Shown: piece by piece, positions 30,252 to 42,437 of the stretch
Layout of the letters: each line of letters starts with the position of its first letter
Numbering within the stretch: the first letter of the stretch is position 1
Assembly (NCBI RefSeq): GCF_003086295.3
Contig: NC_092039.1
Location: 72,745,649 to 72,809,648 of the forward strand
Source of the DNA: Arachis hypogaea
Lineage: Eukaryota; Streptophyta; Magnoliopsida; Fabales; Fabaceae
Reading direction: 5' to 3'
DNA length: 64,000 nt
Translations under genes and position numbers: made by a program
Notes under the pieces: model-generated
What the model was told of the DNA's origin: nothing
What the model saw: the letters and a program-made list of their open reading frames with translations, nothing else
Database searches by the model: none

Positions 30252-33200
30252 TCACAGATAATCAGAGCAGGGTTGGGGCCTTTCAACACCAAACTTAGAG
30301 TTTGGTTGTGGCCTCTCAACACCAAACTTAGAGTTTGATTGTGGCCTCCCAACACCAAACTTAGAGTTTGAATGTGGGGGTTTTGTTTGACTCTGTATTG
30401 AGAGAAGCTTTTCATGCTTCCTCTCCATGGTGGTGGAAGGAAAACCTTGAGTCTTATAGTTTGCAATGTCTACAAGCCACGGAGCTTCCTGAATAGCAAA
30501 CAATTGCTCATCTAGAAAGGTTTCAGAGATCTCAGTAGAAGGGAGGGATGCTCCTGCTACTGGTTCTATCCAGGACAGGTGATCAGCTACTTGATTCTCT
30601 GTCCCTTTTCTGTCTCTTATTTCTATATCAAACTCTTGCAGAAGCAACACCCATCTTATGAGCTTGGGTTTTGAATCCTGCTTTGTGAGTAGATATTTAA
30701 GAGCAGCATGGTCAGTGTACACAATCACTTTTGATCCTACTAAATAAGATCTGAACTTGTCAATGGCATAAACCACTGCAAGTAACTCCTTTTCTATGGT
30801 TGTGTAGTTCTTCTGTGCATCATTTAGAATATGGCTGCCATAATAAATGACGTGTAGAAGTTTATCATGCCTTTGTCCCAATACTGCACCAATGGCATGG
30901 TCACTCGCATCACACATTAGTTCAAATGGTAATGTCCAGTCTAGTGCAGAGATGACTAGTGCTATGACCAGCTTAGCTTTCAGAGTCTCAAACGCCTGCA
31001 GACACTCCTTATCAAAGATAAATGGTGTGTCAGCAGCTAGTAGATTACTCAGAGGTTTTGCAATTTTTGAAAAATCCTTTATAAACCTTCGGTAGAATCC
31101 TGCATGCCACAGAAAGCTTCTGATTGCCTTAACATTGGCAGGTGGTGGTAATTTTTCAATTACTTCAACTTTAGCTTGATCCACCTCTATTTCCTTGTTT
31201 GAAATTTTATGCCCAAGGACAATCCCTTCAGTCATCATAAAGTGACATTTTTCCCAGTTTAGAACTAGGTTGGTCTCTTGGCATCTTTTCAGAACAAGTG
31301 CTAGATGGTTAAGGCATGAGCTGAATGAGTCTCCAAATACAGAGAAGTCATCCATGAAGACTTCCAAAAATTTCTCTACCATATCAGAGAAGATAGAGAG
31401 CATGCACCTCTAAAAGGTTGCAGGTGCATTGCAAAATACTTCTGTAGGCAAATACTCTAGAAGGACATGTGAATGCTACTTTCTCTTGGTCCTGAGGATC
31501 TACTGCAATTTGGTTGTAACCTGAATAGCCATCCAAAAAGTAGTAGTATTCATGACCTGCTAGTCTCTCTAGCATCTGGTCTATGAATGGTAAAGGAAAA
31601 TGATCCTTTCTGGTGGCTGTATTGAGCCTTCTGTAGTCAATACACATGCGCCACCCTGTAACTGTTCTTGTAGGAACCAGTTCATTCTTTTCATTATAAA
31701 CCACTGTCATGCCTCCCTTCTTGGGGACAATGTGGACAGGGCTCACCCAGGGGCTATTTGAAATAGGATAAATAATCCCAGCCTCTAGTAACTTAGTGAC
31801 CTCTTTCTGCACCACCTCCTTCATGGCTGGATTTAGCCGCCTCTGTGGTTGAACCACTGGCTTAGCATCATCCTCCAATAGGATCTTGTGCATGCATCTT
31901 GCTGGGATAATGCCCTTAAGATCACTTATGGACCACCCAAGAGCTGTCTTGTGTGTCCTTAGCACTTGAATTAGTGCTTCCTCTTCCTGTGGATTTAAAG
32001 CAGAGCTTATGATCACTGGAAAAGTGTCACCTTCTCCCAGAAATGCATATTGCAGGGATGGTGGTAGTTGCTTGAGCTTGGGTTTAGGAGGTTTCTCCTC
32101 TTCCTGAGGAATTTTCAGAGGTTCTTTTATTTCCTTTAATTCCTCCAGATCCGGCTGAACATCTTTAAAGATGTCCTCTATCTCTGATTCGAGACTTTTA
32201 GTCATATTGATCTCTTCCACCAAAGAGTCAATAATATCAACGCTCATGCAGTCGTTTGGGGTGTCTGGATGCTGCATAGCTTTGACAACATTCAACTTGA
32301 ACTCATCCTCATTGACTCTCAGGGTTAATTCCCCTTTTTGGACGTCAATGAGGGTTCGTCCAGTTGCTAGGAAAGGTCTTCCTAGAATGAGAGTTGCACT
32401 CTTGTGCTCCACTATTTCCAGCACTACAAAGTCAGTGAGAAAGGCAAGTGGCCCAACCTTAACAATCATGTCCTCAATTATGCCTGATGGATATTTAATG
32501 GAGCCATCAGCAAGTTGGAGGCATATTCGGGTTGGTTTGACTTCTTCAGTCAAGCCGAGCTTCCTAATAGTGGATGCAGGTATTAGGTTGATTCTTGCCC
32601 CAAGATCACATAGAGCTTTCTTGGTACAAGTACCCTCTAATGTGCATGGTATCATAAAGCTTCCAGGATCTTTAAGCTTCTCTGGTAAGCTCTTTAATAT
32701 GACTGCACTGCATTCTTCAGTGAGAAAAACTTTTTCAGTTTCTCTCTAATCCTTCTTATGACTTAAGATCTCTTTCATGAATTTAGCATAAGAGGGTATT
32801 TGCTCAAGTACCTCTGCAAATGGAATCTTTATTTCAAGTGTCCTGAGATAGTCTGCAAAGCGGGCAAATTGTTTGTCTTGTTCCGCTTGGCGGAGTTTCT
32901 GAGGATAAGGCATCTTGGCTTTATACTCTTCAACCTTAGTTGCTGCAGGTTTATTTCCTACAGAAGTGGTCGGAGAAGCCCGCTTAAGGGGTTTGTTATC
33001 AGCACTTGCAAGTGTCTGACCCCTTTGTGGCGTTTGAACACCAGGATTGGGTGCTTTTTGGGCGTTTAACGCCAGGTTGCAACCCTTTTCTAGTGTTTGA
33101 ACGCCAGAATCATTCCTCTCTGGGCTCTTACTGTTCTCAGAGGGATTTTGTGCAGTTGGTTGGTCATCCTCTGTCAGTTGTTCCTTTCTTGGCTTTCTGC

Positions 33201-34131
33201 TGCTTTGAGTTGATACATTCAATGTCTTCCCACTCCTTAATTTAACAGCTTGGCATTCTTCTGTTATCTATTTAGATAGCTGCTGTCTTGTCTGATTCAA
33301 TTGTGCTTCCATATTCTTGTTAGCATTTTTAGTGTCCTGGAGCATCTCTTTAAATTCTGCTAATTGTTTTGTCATAAGGAGTAATTGTTGACTAAGCTCA
33401 ATAATCTGTTCTTGAGCATTAGGATTAGTAATTACTGCCCTGGCCTCTTCCTTTATGTAGGACTCACTGCTAGAGTACAAATGTTGATTTCTAACAACTG
33501 TATCTATGAGTTCTTAAGCCTCTTCAATCGTCTTTCTCATGTGTATAGATCCACCAGCTGAGTGGTCTAGAGACATCTGAGCTTTTTCTGTAAGCCTATA
33601 GTAGAAGATGTCTAACTGTACCCACTCTAAAAACATTTCAGAGGGGCATTTCCTTAGCATCCCTCTGTACCTCTCCCAGGCATTATAAAGGGATTCATGA
33701 TCCTCTTGTTTAAAGCCTTGGATGTCTATCCTTAGCTGTGTCATCCTTTTTAGAGGGTAAAATTGATTCAGAAATTTGTCTGATAACTGTCTCCATGTTT
33801 TTATGCTTGCTGTGGGTTGGTTACTTAACCACCTCTTAGCTTGATCTTTTACAGCAAATGGAAACAGTAATAATCTGTAGACATCCTGATCCACTTCTTT
33901 ATCACGTATTGTGTCAGTAATTTGTAAGAACTGTGCCAGAAACTCAGTAGGTTCTTCCTGTGGAAGACCGGAATACTGGCAATTTTGCTGCACCATGATG
34001 AGCTGAGGATTTAGCTCAAAACTGCTTGCTTTAATGGGAGGTATACAGATGCTACTTCCATATGCAGCTATAATGGGGTTAGCATATGACCCCAGAATCC
34101 TTTTGGACTGTTCATTTCCACTTATGTCCAT
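30252..34131 (-). pseudogene. A3 gag-protease-RT-RNase H polyprotein, broken; integrase absent
   Basis: Frame 34131 to about 31430 is one reading frame with stops at 33514-33516, near 33268 and at 32746. A frameshift near 31430 then moves to frame 31403-30252. Gag: FPFAVKDQAKRWLSNQP, SLYNAWERYRGMLRKCP. Protease: [48 protein letters not shown], then about 11 bp lost where the PFGL motif should be, then the catalytic FMDD ([13 protein letters not shown]). RNase [55 protein letters not shown]. After DIANYK the protein switches to [18 protein letters not shown] and three NSKFGV repeats, the C-terminus of the A1/A4 gag-protease. No integrase follows. The FMDD form fits FIDEL/Athila-type RT. Confidence 0.85.
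30287..30370 (-). repeat. Triple hairpin CCAAACT-TAG-AGTTTG (A3)
   Basis: Three copies starting near 30289, 30322 and 30354, encoding NSKFGV. Same array as 9212-9297. Confidence 0.85.
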
Positions 34132-35040
34132 GATGGAGAAAAGGGAATTGATTTGAATTACAATTAAATTATATTTTTAAAATTTTTTTTGATTAAAACT
34201 AACCGAAAAAATAAAACAAAATAAATTGAAGATAAAATAAAACTTTCGAAAATTAGAAGGAAATGCAATAAAAGCAAATTGAAAACTAAATTAATTAATT
34301 GAGTAAAAAGATATTAGAAAGAGCAATAAAAAAGATATGATTGAAAATTGTTTTGAAGAAGATATGATTAAGAAGATATGATTGCAATTAAGAAAAAAAA
34401 GATATGATTGAAGAAATTAAAAAGATTTGATTTTTTTTTTTGAAAAATATTTGAAAAGATCAATTTTTGAAATTAGAATTTTGACTTTACTAAAAAAAGA
34501 TATGATTTTGAAAATCTTTCACTAAATTAATGCAAAGTTTCGAAAATTATAAGCAAAATAAGGGAAAGATATTTTTTTATTTTTAAATTTTAATGAGGAA
34601 AGAGAAAAACAACAAAATAATACTTAACTTAGAAATTTTAGATCAAAACAAAGAGAACAAACAAGAAAACTTTGAATGTCAAGATGAACACCAAGAACAC
34701 TTTGAAGATCAAGATGAACACCAAGAACAAATTTTTGAAAATTTTTAAGTAAATAAAAGCACAAAAGACACCAAACTTAAAATTTTTGGAAAATCAAACA
34801 GAATTTTTCGAAAATTTAAAGGAAAACACAAAGAAGACACCAAACTTAGAATTTTTAAAGATCAAGAAAGGACTAGAATCATGCAAATTCGAAAAATTAA
34901 AAGAAAATAAAAGCATGCAATTGACACGAAACTTAAAATATGAAACTAAACTCAAATAAAAGACTCTAAACCAACAAAATTAAAATATTCCTAATCTAAG
35001 CAACAAAATAAACCGTCAGTTGTCCAAACTCGAACAATCC
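34132..35040 (-). other. A3 5' leader, AT-rich
   Basis: Contains TTTCGAAAA words (near 34249, 34539 and 34805) and ACCAAACTTA copies (near 34766 and 34846). Ends with the remaining TCCCCGGCAACGG of the tRNA-Asp PBS complement at 35038-35050. Confidence 0.6.
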
Positions 35041-35050
35041 CCGGCAACGG

Positions 35051-36492
35051 AGAGTAAGGGTCGATCCCACGGAGATTGTCGGCTTAAAGCAAGCTATGGT
35101 TATCTTGTAACTCTTAGTCAGGATATCAATAATTCTCAGGTTTAATTGTAAAAAAGTAAAAGAACATGAAATAAATACTTGTTTTGCAGTAATGGAGAAC
35201 AGGTTGAGGTTTTGGAGATGCTATATCTTCTGAATCTCTACTTTCCTACTGTCTTCTTCTTCATGCACGCAAGGCTCCTTCCATGGCAAGCTGTATGTTG
35301 GGTTTCACCGTTGTCAATGGCTACCTCCCATCCTCTCAGTGAAAATGTTCAACGCGCTCTGTCACAGCACTGCTATTCATCTGTCAGTTCTCGATCATGT
35401 CGGAATAGAATCCAGTGATTCTTTTGCGTCTGTCACTAGCGCCCCACAATCAGGAGTTTGAAGCTCGTCACAGTCATTCAATCCCTGAATCCTACTCAGA
35501 ATACCATAGACAAGGTTTAGACCTTCCGGATTCTCAAGAATGGCCGCCAGTAGATTCTAGCTTATACCACGAAGATTCTGGTTAAGGAATCCAAGAGATA
35601 TCCACTCAATCTAAGGTAGAACGGAGGTGGTTGTCAGGCACATGTTCATAGGTGAGAATGATGATGAGTTTCACGGATCATCACATTCATCAAGTTGAGG
35701 AACAAGTGATATCTTGGAATAGAAGCAAGCGTGATTGAATAAAAAACAGTAGTAATTGCATTAATCCATCAAGACACAGTAGAGCTCCTCACCCCCAACC
35801 ATGGGGTTTAGAGACTCATGCCATAGAAGACACAGTATGAAACATGTAAAGTGTCATGAGATGAAGATACAATAGCAAAAGGTCCTATTTATAGTGAACT
35901 AGTGACCTAGGGTTTACGAGAATGAGTAAATGATGTAAAAATTCACTTCCAGGGTCCACTTGGTGTGTGCTTGGGCTGAGCATTGAAGCTTTCATGTGTA
36001 GAGACTTTTTCTGGAGTTAAACGCCAGCTTTTGTGCCAGTTTGGGCGTTTAACTCCAGCTTTTGTGCCAGTTCCGGCGTTAAACGCTGGGAATTCTGAAG
36101 CTGATTTAGAAAGCCAGTTTAGACCATCAAATCTTGGGCAAAGTATGGAGTATTATATATTGCTGGAAAGCCTAGGATGTCTACTTTCTAACGCAATTGA
36201 GAGCGCGCCAATTGGGTTTCTGTAGCTCCAGATAATCCACTTCGAGTGTAGGGAGATCAGAATCCAACAGCATCTGCAGTCCTTTTTCAGCCTCTGAATC
36301 AGATTTTTGCTCAGGTCCCTCAATTTCAGCCAGAAAATACCTGAAATCATAGAAAAATACACAAACTCATAGTAAAGTCCAGAAAAGTGAATTTTAATTA
36401 AAAACTACTAAAAATATAATAAAAACTAACTAAAATATACTAAAAACATACTAAAAATAGTGCCAAAAAGCGTATAAATTATCCGCTCATCA
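35051..36492 (-). repeat. A3 5' LTR, 3' end deleted with the PBS
   Basis: Starts TGATGAGCGG at 36492. TATAAATA at 35886-35893. At 35050/35051 the leader word CCGGCAACGG joins directly to AGAGTAAGGG, which corresponds to about 26538 in the partner LTR. CGCCA of the PBS, the spacer and about 85 bp of LTR end are gone. Confidence 0.85.
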
Positions 36493-36581
36493 GGTATTTT
36501 ATGGATCTTGGCTTGGTGCCTCGTTAAAAAACCTTTTTAAGGAAAAAGAGTGCACCTCATCCTAAGATCCTTTTCTATCTT

Positions 36582-39500
36582 CTAACTGTAGTACCTTCTT
36601 AAGTTGCAGGCGTGCCATGACCTTGGGAGCTCTCGCCCTTCAAGTTCGGATAGCTTGTAGTAGCCTCTTTCGAGTATTTCTATGACTCGGTAGGGTCCCC
36701 TCCAGTTTGCTGCCAGCTTTCCTTCTCCAGGTCGAGTTGTTCCGATGTCATTTCGGATTAGGACGAGGTCATTTTCAGCAAAACCTCGCGGCACTACATT
36801 TTGATTGTATCTTGAAGCCATTTGACGTTTTACTCCCTCTTCCCTAATCTGAGCTCTTTCTCGGATTTCTGGAAGTAGGTTGAGTTATTCCCTTTGAAGT
36901 TGGGAGTTGGCCTCTTCACTGTAGTGGATCACTCTGGGTGATCCTTCTTTGATCTCTACTGGGATCATTGCCTCCATTCTGTAAGCTAATCGGAAATGTG
37001 ATTCCTTTGTGGTGGAGTGTGGAGTTGTTCGATATGCCCATAGGACTTGCGGGAGCTCTTCAGCCTAGCCTCCCTTTGCATCTTGTAATCTTCATTTTAA
37101 CCCGGCTAATATGACTTTGTTAGCAGCTTCTGCTTGTCCATTGGCTTGGGGGTGTTCTACGGATGTGAATTGGTGTTTTATGTTTAGATCCTCCACCAAT
37201 TTTCTGAAGCCTGCATCTGTAAATTGAGTGCCATTGTCTGTGGTGATGGAGTATGGAACCCCAAATCTTATGACAATGTTTCTATATAGTAATTTTTTAC
37301 TTTGAGCAGTGGCGTTAGCTAGAGGTTCCACCTCAATCCATTTTGTAAAATAGTCTACCTCCACGATGAGGAATTTGACTTGTCCGGATCCTTGAGGAAA
37401 GGGACCGAGAAGGTCGAGTCCCCATTTTGCGAATGGCCAGGGTGAGGTTACGCTGATAAGTTCCTCTGGTGGGGCGATGTGAAAGTTGGCATGTTTCAGA
37501 CATGGTGGACATGTCTTTACGAATTCTGTTGCTTTTTTTTGTAGAGTCGTCCAATAGAATCCGGCTCAGAGTACTTTTCTGGTAAGAGCTTGTGCTCCAA
37601 GATGGTTACCACAGATGCCACTGTGTACTTCTTCTAAAACTTCCTTTGTGTTGGAAGTCGGCATACATTTTAACAGTGGTGTTGAAATCCCTCTCTTGTA
37701 TAGAGTATTGTTTATGATGGTGTAGTATTGTGCCCCCTGTTTTAACCTCTTTGCCTCCTTCTTATCTGTAGGGAGTAATTCTGTTTTGAGGTAGTCCCGT
37801 TTTAACCTCTTTGCCTCCTTCTTATCTGTAGGGAGTATTTCTGTTTTGAGGTAGTTAATTATGGGAGCCATCCATCCTTGATCCAAACCTGTTATGGCTA
37901 GGACCTTTTCTTCTTCCAAGATTGACTGAATCTGCAACATTTCCTGGATGAGGCTTCTATTGTTGCCCCCTGGTTTGGTGCTGGCTAGTTTAGAGAGTGC
38001 ATCAGCTCAAGCATTCTGTTTCCGAGATATGTGGCGGACCTCATATTCCCCGATTTGTCTGAGTTGTTCCTTGGTTTTGTCCAAGTACTTTTTCAAGGTA
38101 GGATCCTTGGCTTGGTAGTTCCCTGTTATTTGTGAGGTGACTACCTGTGAGTCACTGAAGATGATAAGCTTTTGAGCTCCAACCTCCTTAGCCAGCTTCA
38201 AACCAGCTAGTAGTGCCTCATATTCAGCCTGATTGTTTGAAGCAGGGAACCCGAATTTGAGTGAGAGTTTGATTTGCATTCCCTGATCGCTCTCTAGTAT
38301 CACGCCTGCACCACTTCCAGTTTTGTTTGAGGAACCGCCTACGTAGAGATTCCATTTTGTAGGGATTTCTGGGGTGTCCGTAAATTTTGCAATGAAGTCA
38401 GCCAGATACTATGATTCGATGGCTGTCCAAGCTTCATACTGAAGGTCAAATTCGGACAACTCGACTGTCCATTGCAAGATTCTTCCTACTAAGTCTATTT
38501 TCTATAAAATGCCTTTTATGGGCTGGTTGGTCCGAACCCTGATGGTGCGGGCTTGGAAATATGGTCGAAGTCGTCGAGATGTTAGTATGAGAGTATAAGT
38601 GAATTTTTCTATTTTTTGATAGTTAAGCTCAGACCCTTGTAGTACTTTGCTGATGAAGTATATAGGTTGTTGTCCACTGTCATCTTCTCGGATCAGTGCC
38701 AAAGCTACTGCCCGATTTCCTACCGTGAGGTACAATACAAGCAGTTCTCCTTCCCGTGGCTGGGTTAGAATAGGCGGTTGTCCTAGGAATCTTTTGAAAT
38801 CCTGGAAGGCTTGCTCGCACTCCGCCATCCATTCAAACCTCTTTCCCTTCTGTAGGGTGGCGTAGAAGGGGAGGGATCTTATTGCTGATCCAGCTAGGAA
38901 TCTTGACAATGCTGCCAATCTTCCATTGAGTTGTTGTACCTTTTTAACACATGTCGAACTCTTCATGTCGAGTACAGCTTGGCACTTGTATAGGTTTGCC
39001 TCGGTTCCTCTTTGTGTAAGCATAAAACCCAAGAACTTGCCAGCCTCTACTGCGAAGGTGCACTTTGCAGGACTAAGTCGCTTGCGATGCTTTCTTATGG
39101 TATTGAATACTTGGGCGAGGTCAGACAGTAGCGATTCCTCACTTTGTGTTTTTACGAACATGTCGTCTACATATACCTCCATTAGTTTTTCGATGTGTTC
39201 TGCGAAGACTTTGTTCATTAACCTTTGGTAGGTAGCTCTTGCGTTTTTTAGTTTGAAGGGGATGACGATGTAACAGTATTTTGCTTTGGGAGTTAAAAAT
39301 GAAGTTTTTTCTTGATCAGGAGGGTACATTGGGATTTGATTGAATCCTGAATAAGCATCCATAAATGAGAGGTACTTGTAACTGGAGGAGACGTCCACCA
39401 GAGCATCGATACTTGGGAGCGGATAGGGATCTTTTGGGCAGGCTTTGTCGAGATCAGTGTAGTCGGTGCACATCCGCCACTTCCCATTTGATTTTTTTAC

Positions 39501-41765
39501 TAAGACCATGTTGGCTAGCCATAATGGGTATTTGACCTCTCTGATGAATCCTGCCTCCAATAAGGCTTGTACCTATTCTTTGACAGCTTGGGATCTTTCT
39601 GGTCTGAGCTTTCTACGCCTTTGATGTACTTGCCGAGACCCTGGATATACTGCCAGTTTGTGGCACATTAGCTTGGGGTCTATGCCCGACATGTTTGCGG
39701 CCTTCCATCCGAAGAGATCGACGTTATCCTTTAAGAACTGTATGAGGGACTTTTCTATATCTTCTTTAAGGATTGCACCAACATTGGTTGTTTTGTCCGG
39801 GACATCTCCAATCTGGACTTTTTCCATCTCGCCTTCCGGTTTTGGACGAAATTCTTCTCGGCCTCGAACTCCTCCGAGTTCGATGGTGTGGATTTCTTCT
39901 CCTTTGCCTCTGAGGTTTATACTTTTGTTGCAACAATGGCGGGCCGTCTTCTGGTCTCCTTTTATCGTAGCGATCCTTTCTACAGTTGGGAACTTCATGC
40001 ATAGGTGTGGAGTTGAGATTACTGCTCCGAGCTGGTTTAGAGTTGTCCGACCTATTAAGGCATTGTAGGTTGATTTCACGTTACACACGATGTAGTCTAT
40101 GTTGAGGGTCCTAGACCTGTTCCCTTTTCCAAAGGTTATGTGTAGCGAGATGTAACCAAGTGGTTGGATTGGGGTGTCTCCAAGTCCAAATAAGCTGTTC
40201 GGATATGCTCTGAGCTCTTTTTCTTCTAGGCCGAGTTTGTCGAAGGCTGTCTTGAATAAAATGTTGCCCGAGCTTCCTTGGTCCACCACCGTTCGGTGTA
40301 GATTAGCATTACCCAACATGATAGTGATGACCATAGGATCGTCATGTCCCGTGATGACGCCAACTGCGTCCTCTTTAGTAAAGGTGATAGTAGGGAGGTC
40401 GGATGCCTCTTCTCCTCCCCCGACGTGGTATATTTCTTTGAGGTGTCTTTTGCGGGATGAGTTGGAGATTCCTCCTCTCGCGAATCCCCCATGTATCATG
40501 CGAACATGCCTCTCCGGGGTACGAGGTGGTCGTTCTGATCGGCCAACCTCTTCGTCTCTTCTTCTCTTTTTGGGCTCATCTGTCTTACTGGCTAGGTACC
40601 AATCTAGTCTCCCCTCCCTTACCAATTTCTCTATGACATTCTTTAAGTCGAAGCACTCGTTGGTGGGATGTCCATAGATTCGATGGTATTCGCAATATTC
40701 CATCTGATTTCCTCCTCCCTTTTTGCTTTTAAGTGGACGGGTTGGTGGAATCTTCTCTGTGTGGCATACTTCTTTGTAAACTTCCACAAGAGAGACCCAG
40801 AGAGGGGTGTAATTGTGGTATTTCTTAATCTTCTCTCCATGCGGATCATCTTTTTTCTTGGAATCTTTATCTTTATCTCGGAAGGAGTTGGAGAATCCGG
40901 ATTTTGGGGTTTCTCCTAGTCGAGAGTTTTCCTCCAGGTTAATGTATTTTTCTGCTCGTTCTTGTACTTCATTCAGAGATGTGGGATGTTTCTTTGATAT
41001 AGATTGACTAAAAGGTCCCTCTTGTAGGCCATTGATGAGACCCATAATGGCTGCTTCGGTCAGCAGACTCTGAATGTCCAGACATGTTTTGTTGAATCTT
41101 TCCATGTAGCTACGATTCTCGGTCTCTTTGCTTGATCCCTAGTAGACTTAGGGCGTGTTTAGTTTTGTCCTTCTGGATGGAGAATATGGCTAGAAACTTT
41201 TTGGCTAAGTCGGCAAAGCTTGAGATGGACCTAGGGGCAGATTGTCGAACCATTTAATTGCTGCCTTTGTTAAGGTGGTTGGGAAAGCTTTGCACCGAAT
41301 TACATTTGAGGCATCGGTAAGATACATTTTGCTTCGGAAGTTGCTGAGATGATGGCTGGGATCTGATGTGCCATCATATAAAGTCATATCGGGAGGTTTA
41401 AAGTTTTTTAGGATTTTGGCCTTCATGATCTCTTTGGTGAATGGGTCTTGGTCCTTGCGGGAATTATCATTGTGATTGGGTTGAGTAATTCTAGTTTTGA
41501 TATCAGCTTCGAGCTTTTGAAGCTTGTCTTCTAGTTTGCGGCGTCGCCTAACTTCCCTTCGTAGGTCTTTCTCAGCTTCCCGATGATATTCGACCTCTTT
41601 TTTGAGTTATTTTAGGCGATCCTGAAGTGCTTCCGTGGGTCCCGTGCTTGGGGAGTCCTTGTCTTTGTTAGGTTGAGGAGTATCATTTGGTGTAGTCTCC
41701 GCGTTCTTATGCGGCATTCTGTTCTCTAGATCAGAATCGTGGTCGTTGTCAAGGTTGTCCGCCAT
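36582..41765 (-). pseudogene. D2 gag-protease-RT-RNase H-integrase polyprotein, nonsense-broken
   Basis: Nearly all segments share one frame from ATG 41765 to 36582. Gag: YDGTSDPSHHLSNFRSKM, with an early TAA near 41603 and a pair of compensating indels between about 41207 and 41115. A zinc-knuckle-like CEYHRIYGHPTNEC lies near 40680. Protease: VVDQGSSGNILF near 40290. A TAG near 39571 separates it from RT (39560-38502), with WRMCTDYTDLDKACPKDPYP, FMDAYSGFNQIPM and EVYVDDMF. Stops at 38502 and about 38410 precede RNase H (38303-38007, NNQAEYEALLAGL). Integrase: HSGICGNHLG zinc-finger part, a TGA near 37564, then the catalytic DYFTKWIE, TDNGTQF and HPQANGQAEA (D, D, E visible), and C-terminal NWRGPYRVIEIL. 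Each break is small, suggesting moderate age. Confidence 0.85.
37741..37860. repeat. 60-bp tandem duplication in D2 integrase N-terminus
   Basis: Two copies at 37741-37800 and 37801-37860 with few differences. In the coding frame this is an in-frame 20-residue duplication (LPTDKKEAKRLK seen twice) just before the HHCC part. Confidence 0.9.
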
Positions 41766-41788
41766 GATGGTGGGATGACTTCTAGGGT

Positions 41789-41805
41789 CCCTGGCAACGG
41801 CGCCA
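41789..41805 (-). promoter_or_regulatory. D2 primer binding site, tRNA-Asp
   Basis: The plus strand CCCTGGCAACGGCGCCA matches the tRNA-Asp 3' end with one mismatch (CCCCGG to CCCTGG). It adjoins the LTR end at 41807. Confidence 0.8.
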
Positions 41806-41806
41806 A

Positions 41807-42337
41807 TGTTCCAAGGGTCACCTGAAACTGTAGGTCGATATTGGACGAGATCTTTTGTACTAGTCAGAGCTGATGTGTTCGACTTGATGATGGTGGTCGT
41901 AGCTGCCGCGTCCGACTTGTGGGACTTGGTGGTGGTGCTGATCCTTCGTAATCGGAGGGTGGTGGTACCTGCAAGGGACTCTGATGCTTAAGTTAGCAAG
42001 GGTATTAAGCATATTTTTAGTAGAATCAAAGTATGAGTTATACATGGGTGCTCCAGTGTATTTATAATGTTGTAGAGTGATCTTTTCTGGAGATAAGATA
42101 GTTATCTTATCTTATCTTTGAGTGGAGTTATCTTATCTTCATGGGAACCGCCATTGTCCTTCTAGGCTTAGGCTGCCTTGGGATTTGGGTCGTGTTCCTC
42201 TATTTGGGCCCTTTTTGGGCTTTCCTGGTGATCTGGCCGAACTCTTTGAGAAGAGGTTGGGTAGTTCTGACCTGAAGAGGTCAGTTGACTTGTCGCCAAA
42301 CAACCCGGGTTGGACAGTTCGACCCAGGGTATGAACA
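41807..42337 (-). repeat. D2 5' LTR with TATA box and GATA cluster
   Basis: This 531-bp LTR has the terminal inverted words TGTTC...GAACA expected of an LTR (minus strand TGTTCATACC to GGAACA). TATAAATA at 42059-42066 on the minus strand. Just upstream, 42093-42140 has five or more AGATAAGATA/TTATCTTATC words (GATA or I-box-like). The flank 42338-42342 (ACTAT) is C0 sequence and should recur at the far end. Confidence 0.8.
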
Positions 42338-42375
42338 ACTATGAACCACAAAAGAACAAAATCAACAATGGCAAT

Positions 42376-42437
<62 letters not shown>

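Larger units (their letters stand above)
26454..36492 (-). mobile_element. A3: FIDEL-like element with chimeric interior, lacking integrase and PBS
   Basis: This 10,039-bp minus-strand element is inserted in D2 with a perfect GGTAT duplication. LTRs are 26454-27978 (1525 bp) and 35051-36492 (about 1442 bp). They differ at roughly one base in 30-40 where I aligned them, so A3 is older than A1. The interior has gag-protease-RT-RNase H like an autonomous element, then the NSKFGV tail, minisatellite and PTP remnant typical of A1/A4. The 5' LTR has lost about 85 bp of its end together with the PBS. Confidence 0.85.
23639..42337 (-). mobile_element. D2: Tat-like Ty3-gypsy element, interrupted by A3 and truncated by A2
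   Basis: This is a minus-strand element. The visible parts are 36493-42337 (5' LTR, PBS, gag-pol) and 23639-26453 (3' region with tandem repeats and an antisense ORF). They rejoin across A3 with GGTAT duplicated at 26449-26453 and 36493-36497. A Tat-like assignment rests on the gag/protease motif VVDQGSSG, the RT motif YVDD, the DDE integrase and an extra ORF in antisense after integrase, as described for Tat elements such as Grande. The 3' LTR should lie left of the window. Confidence 0.8.
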
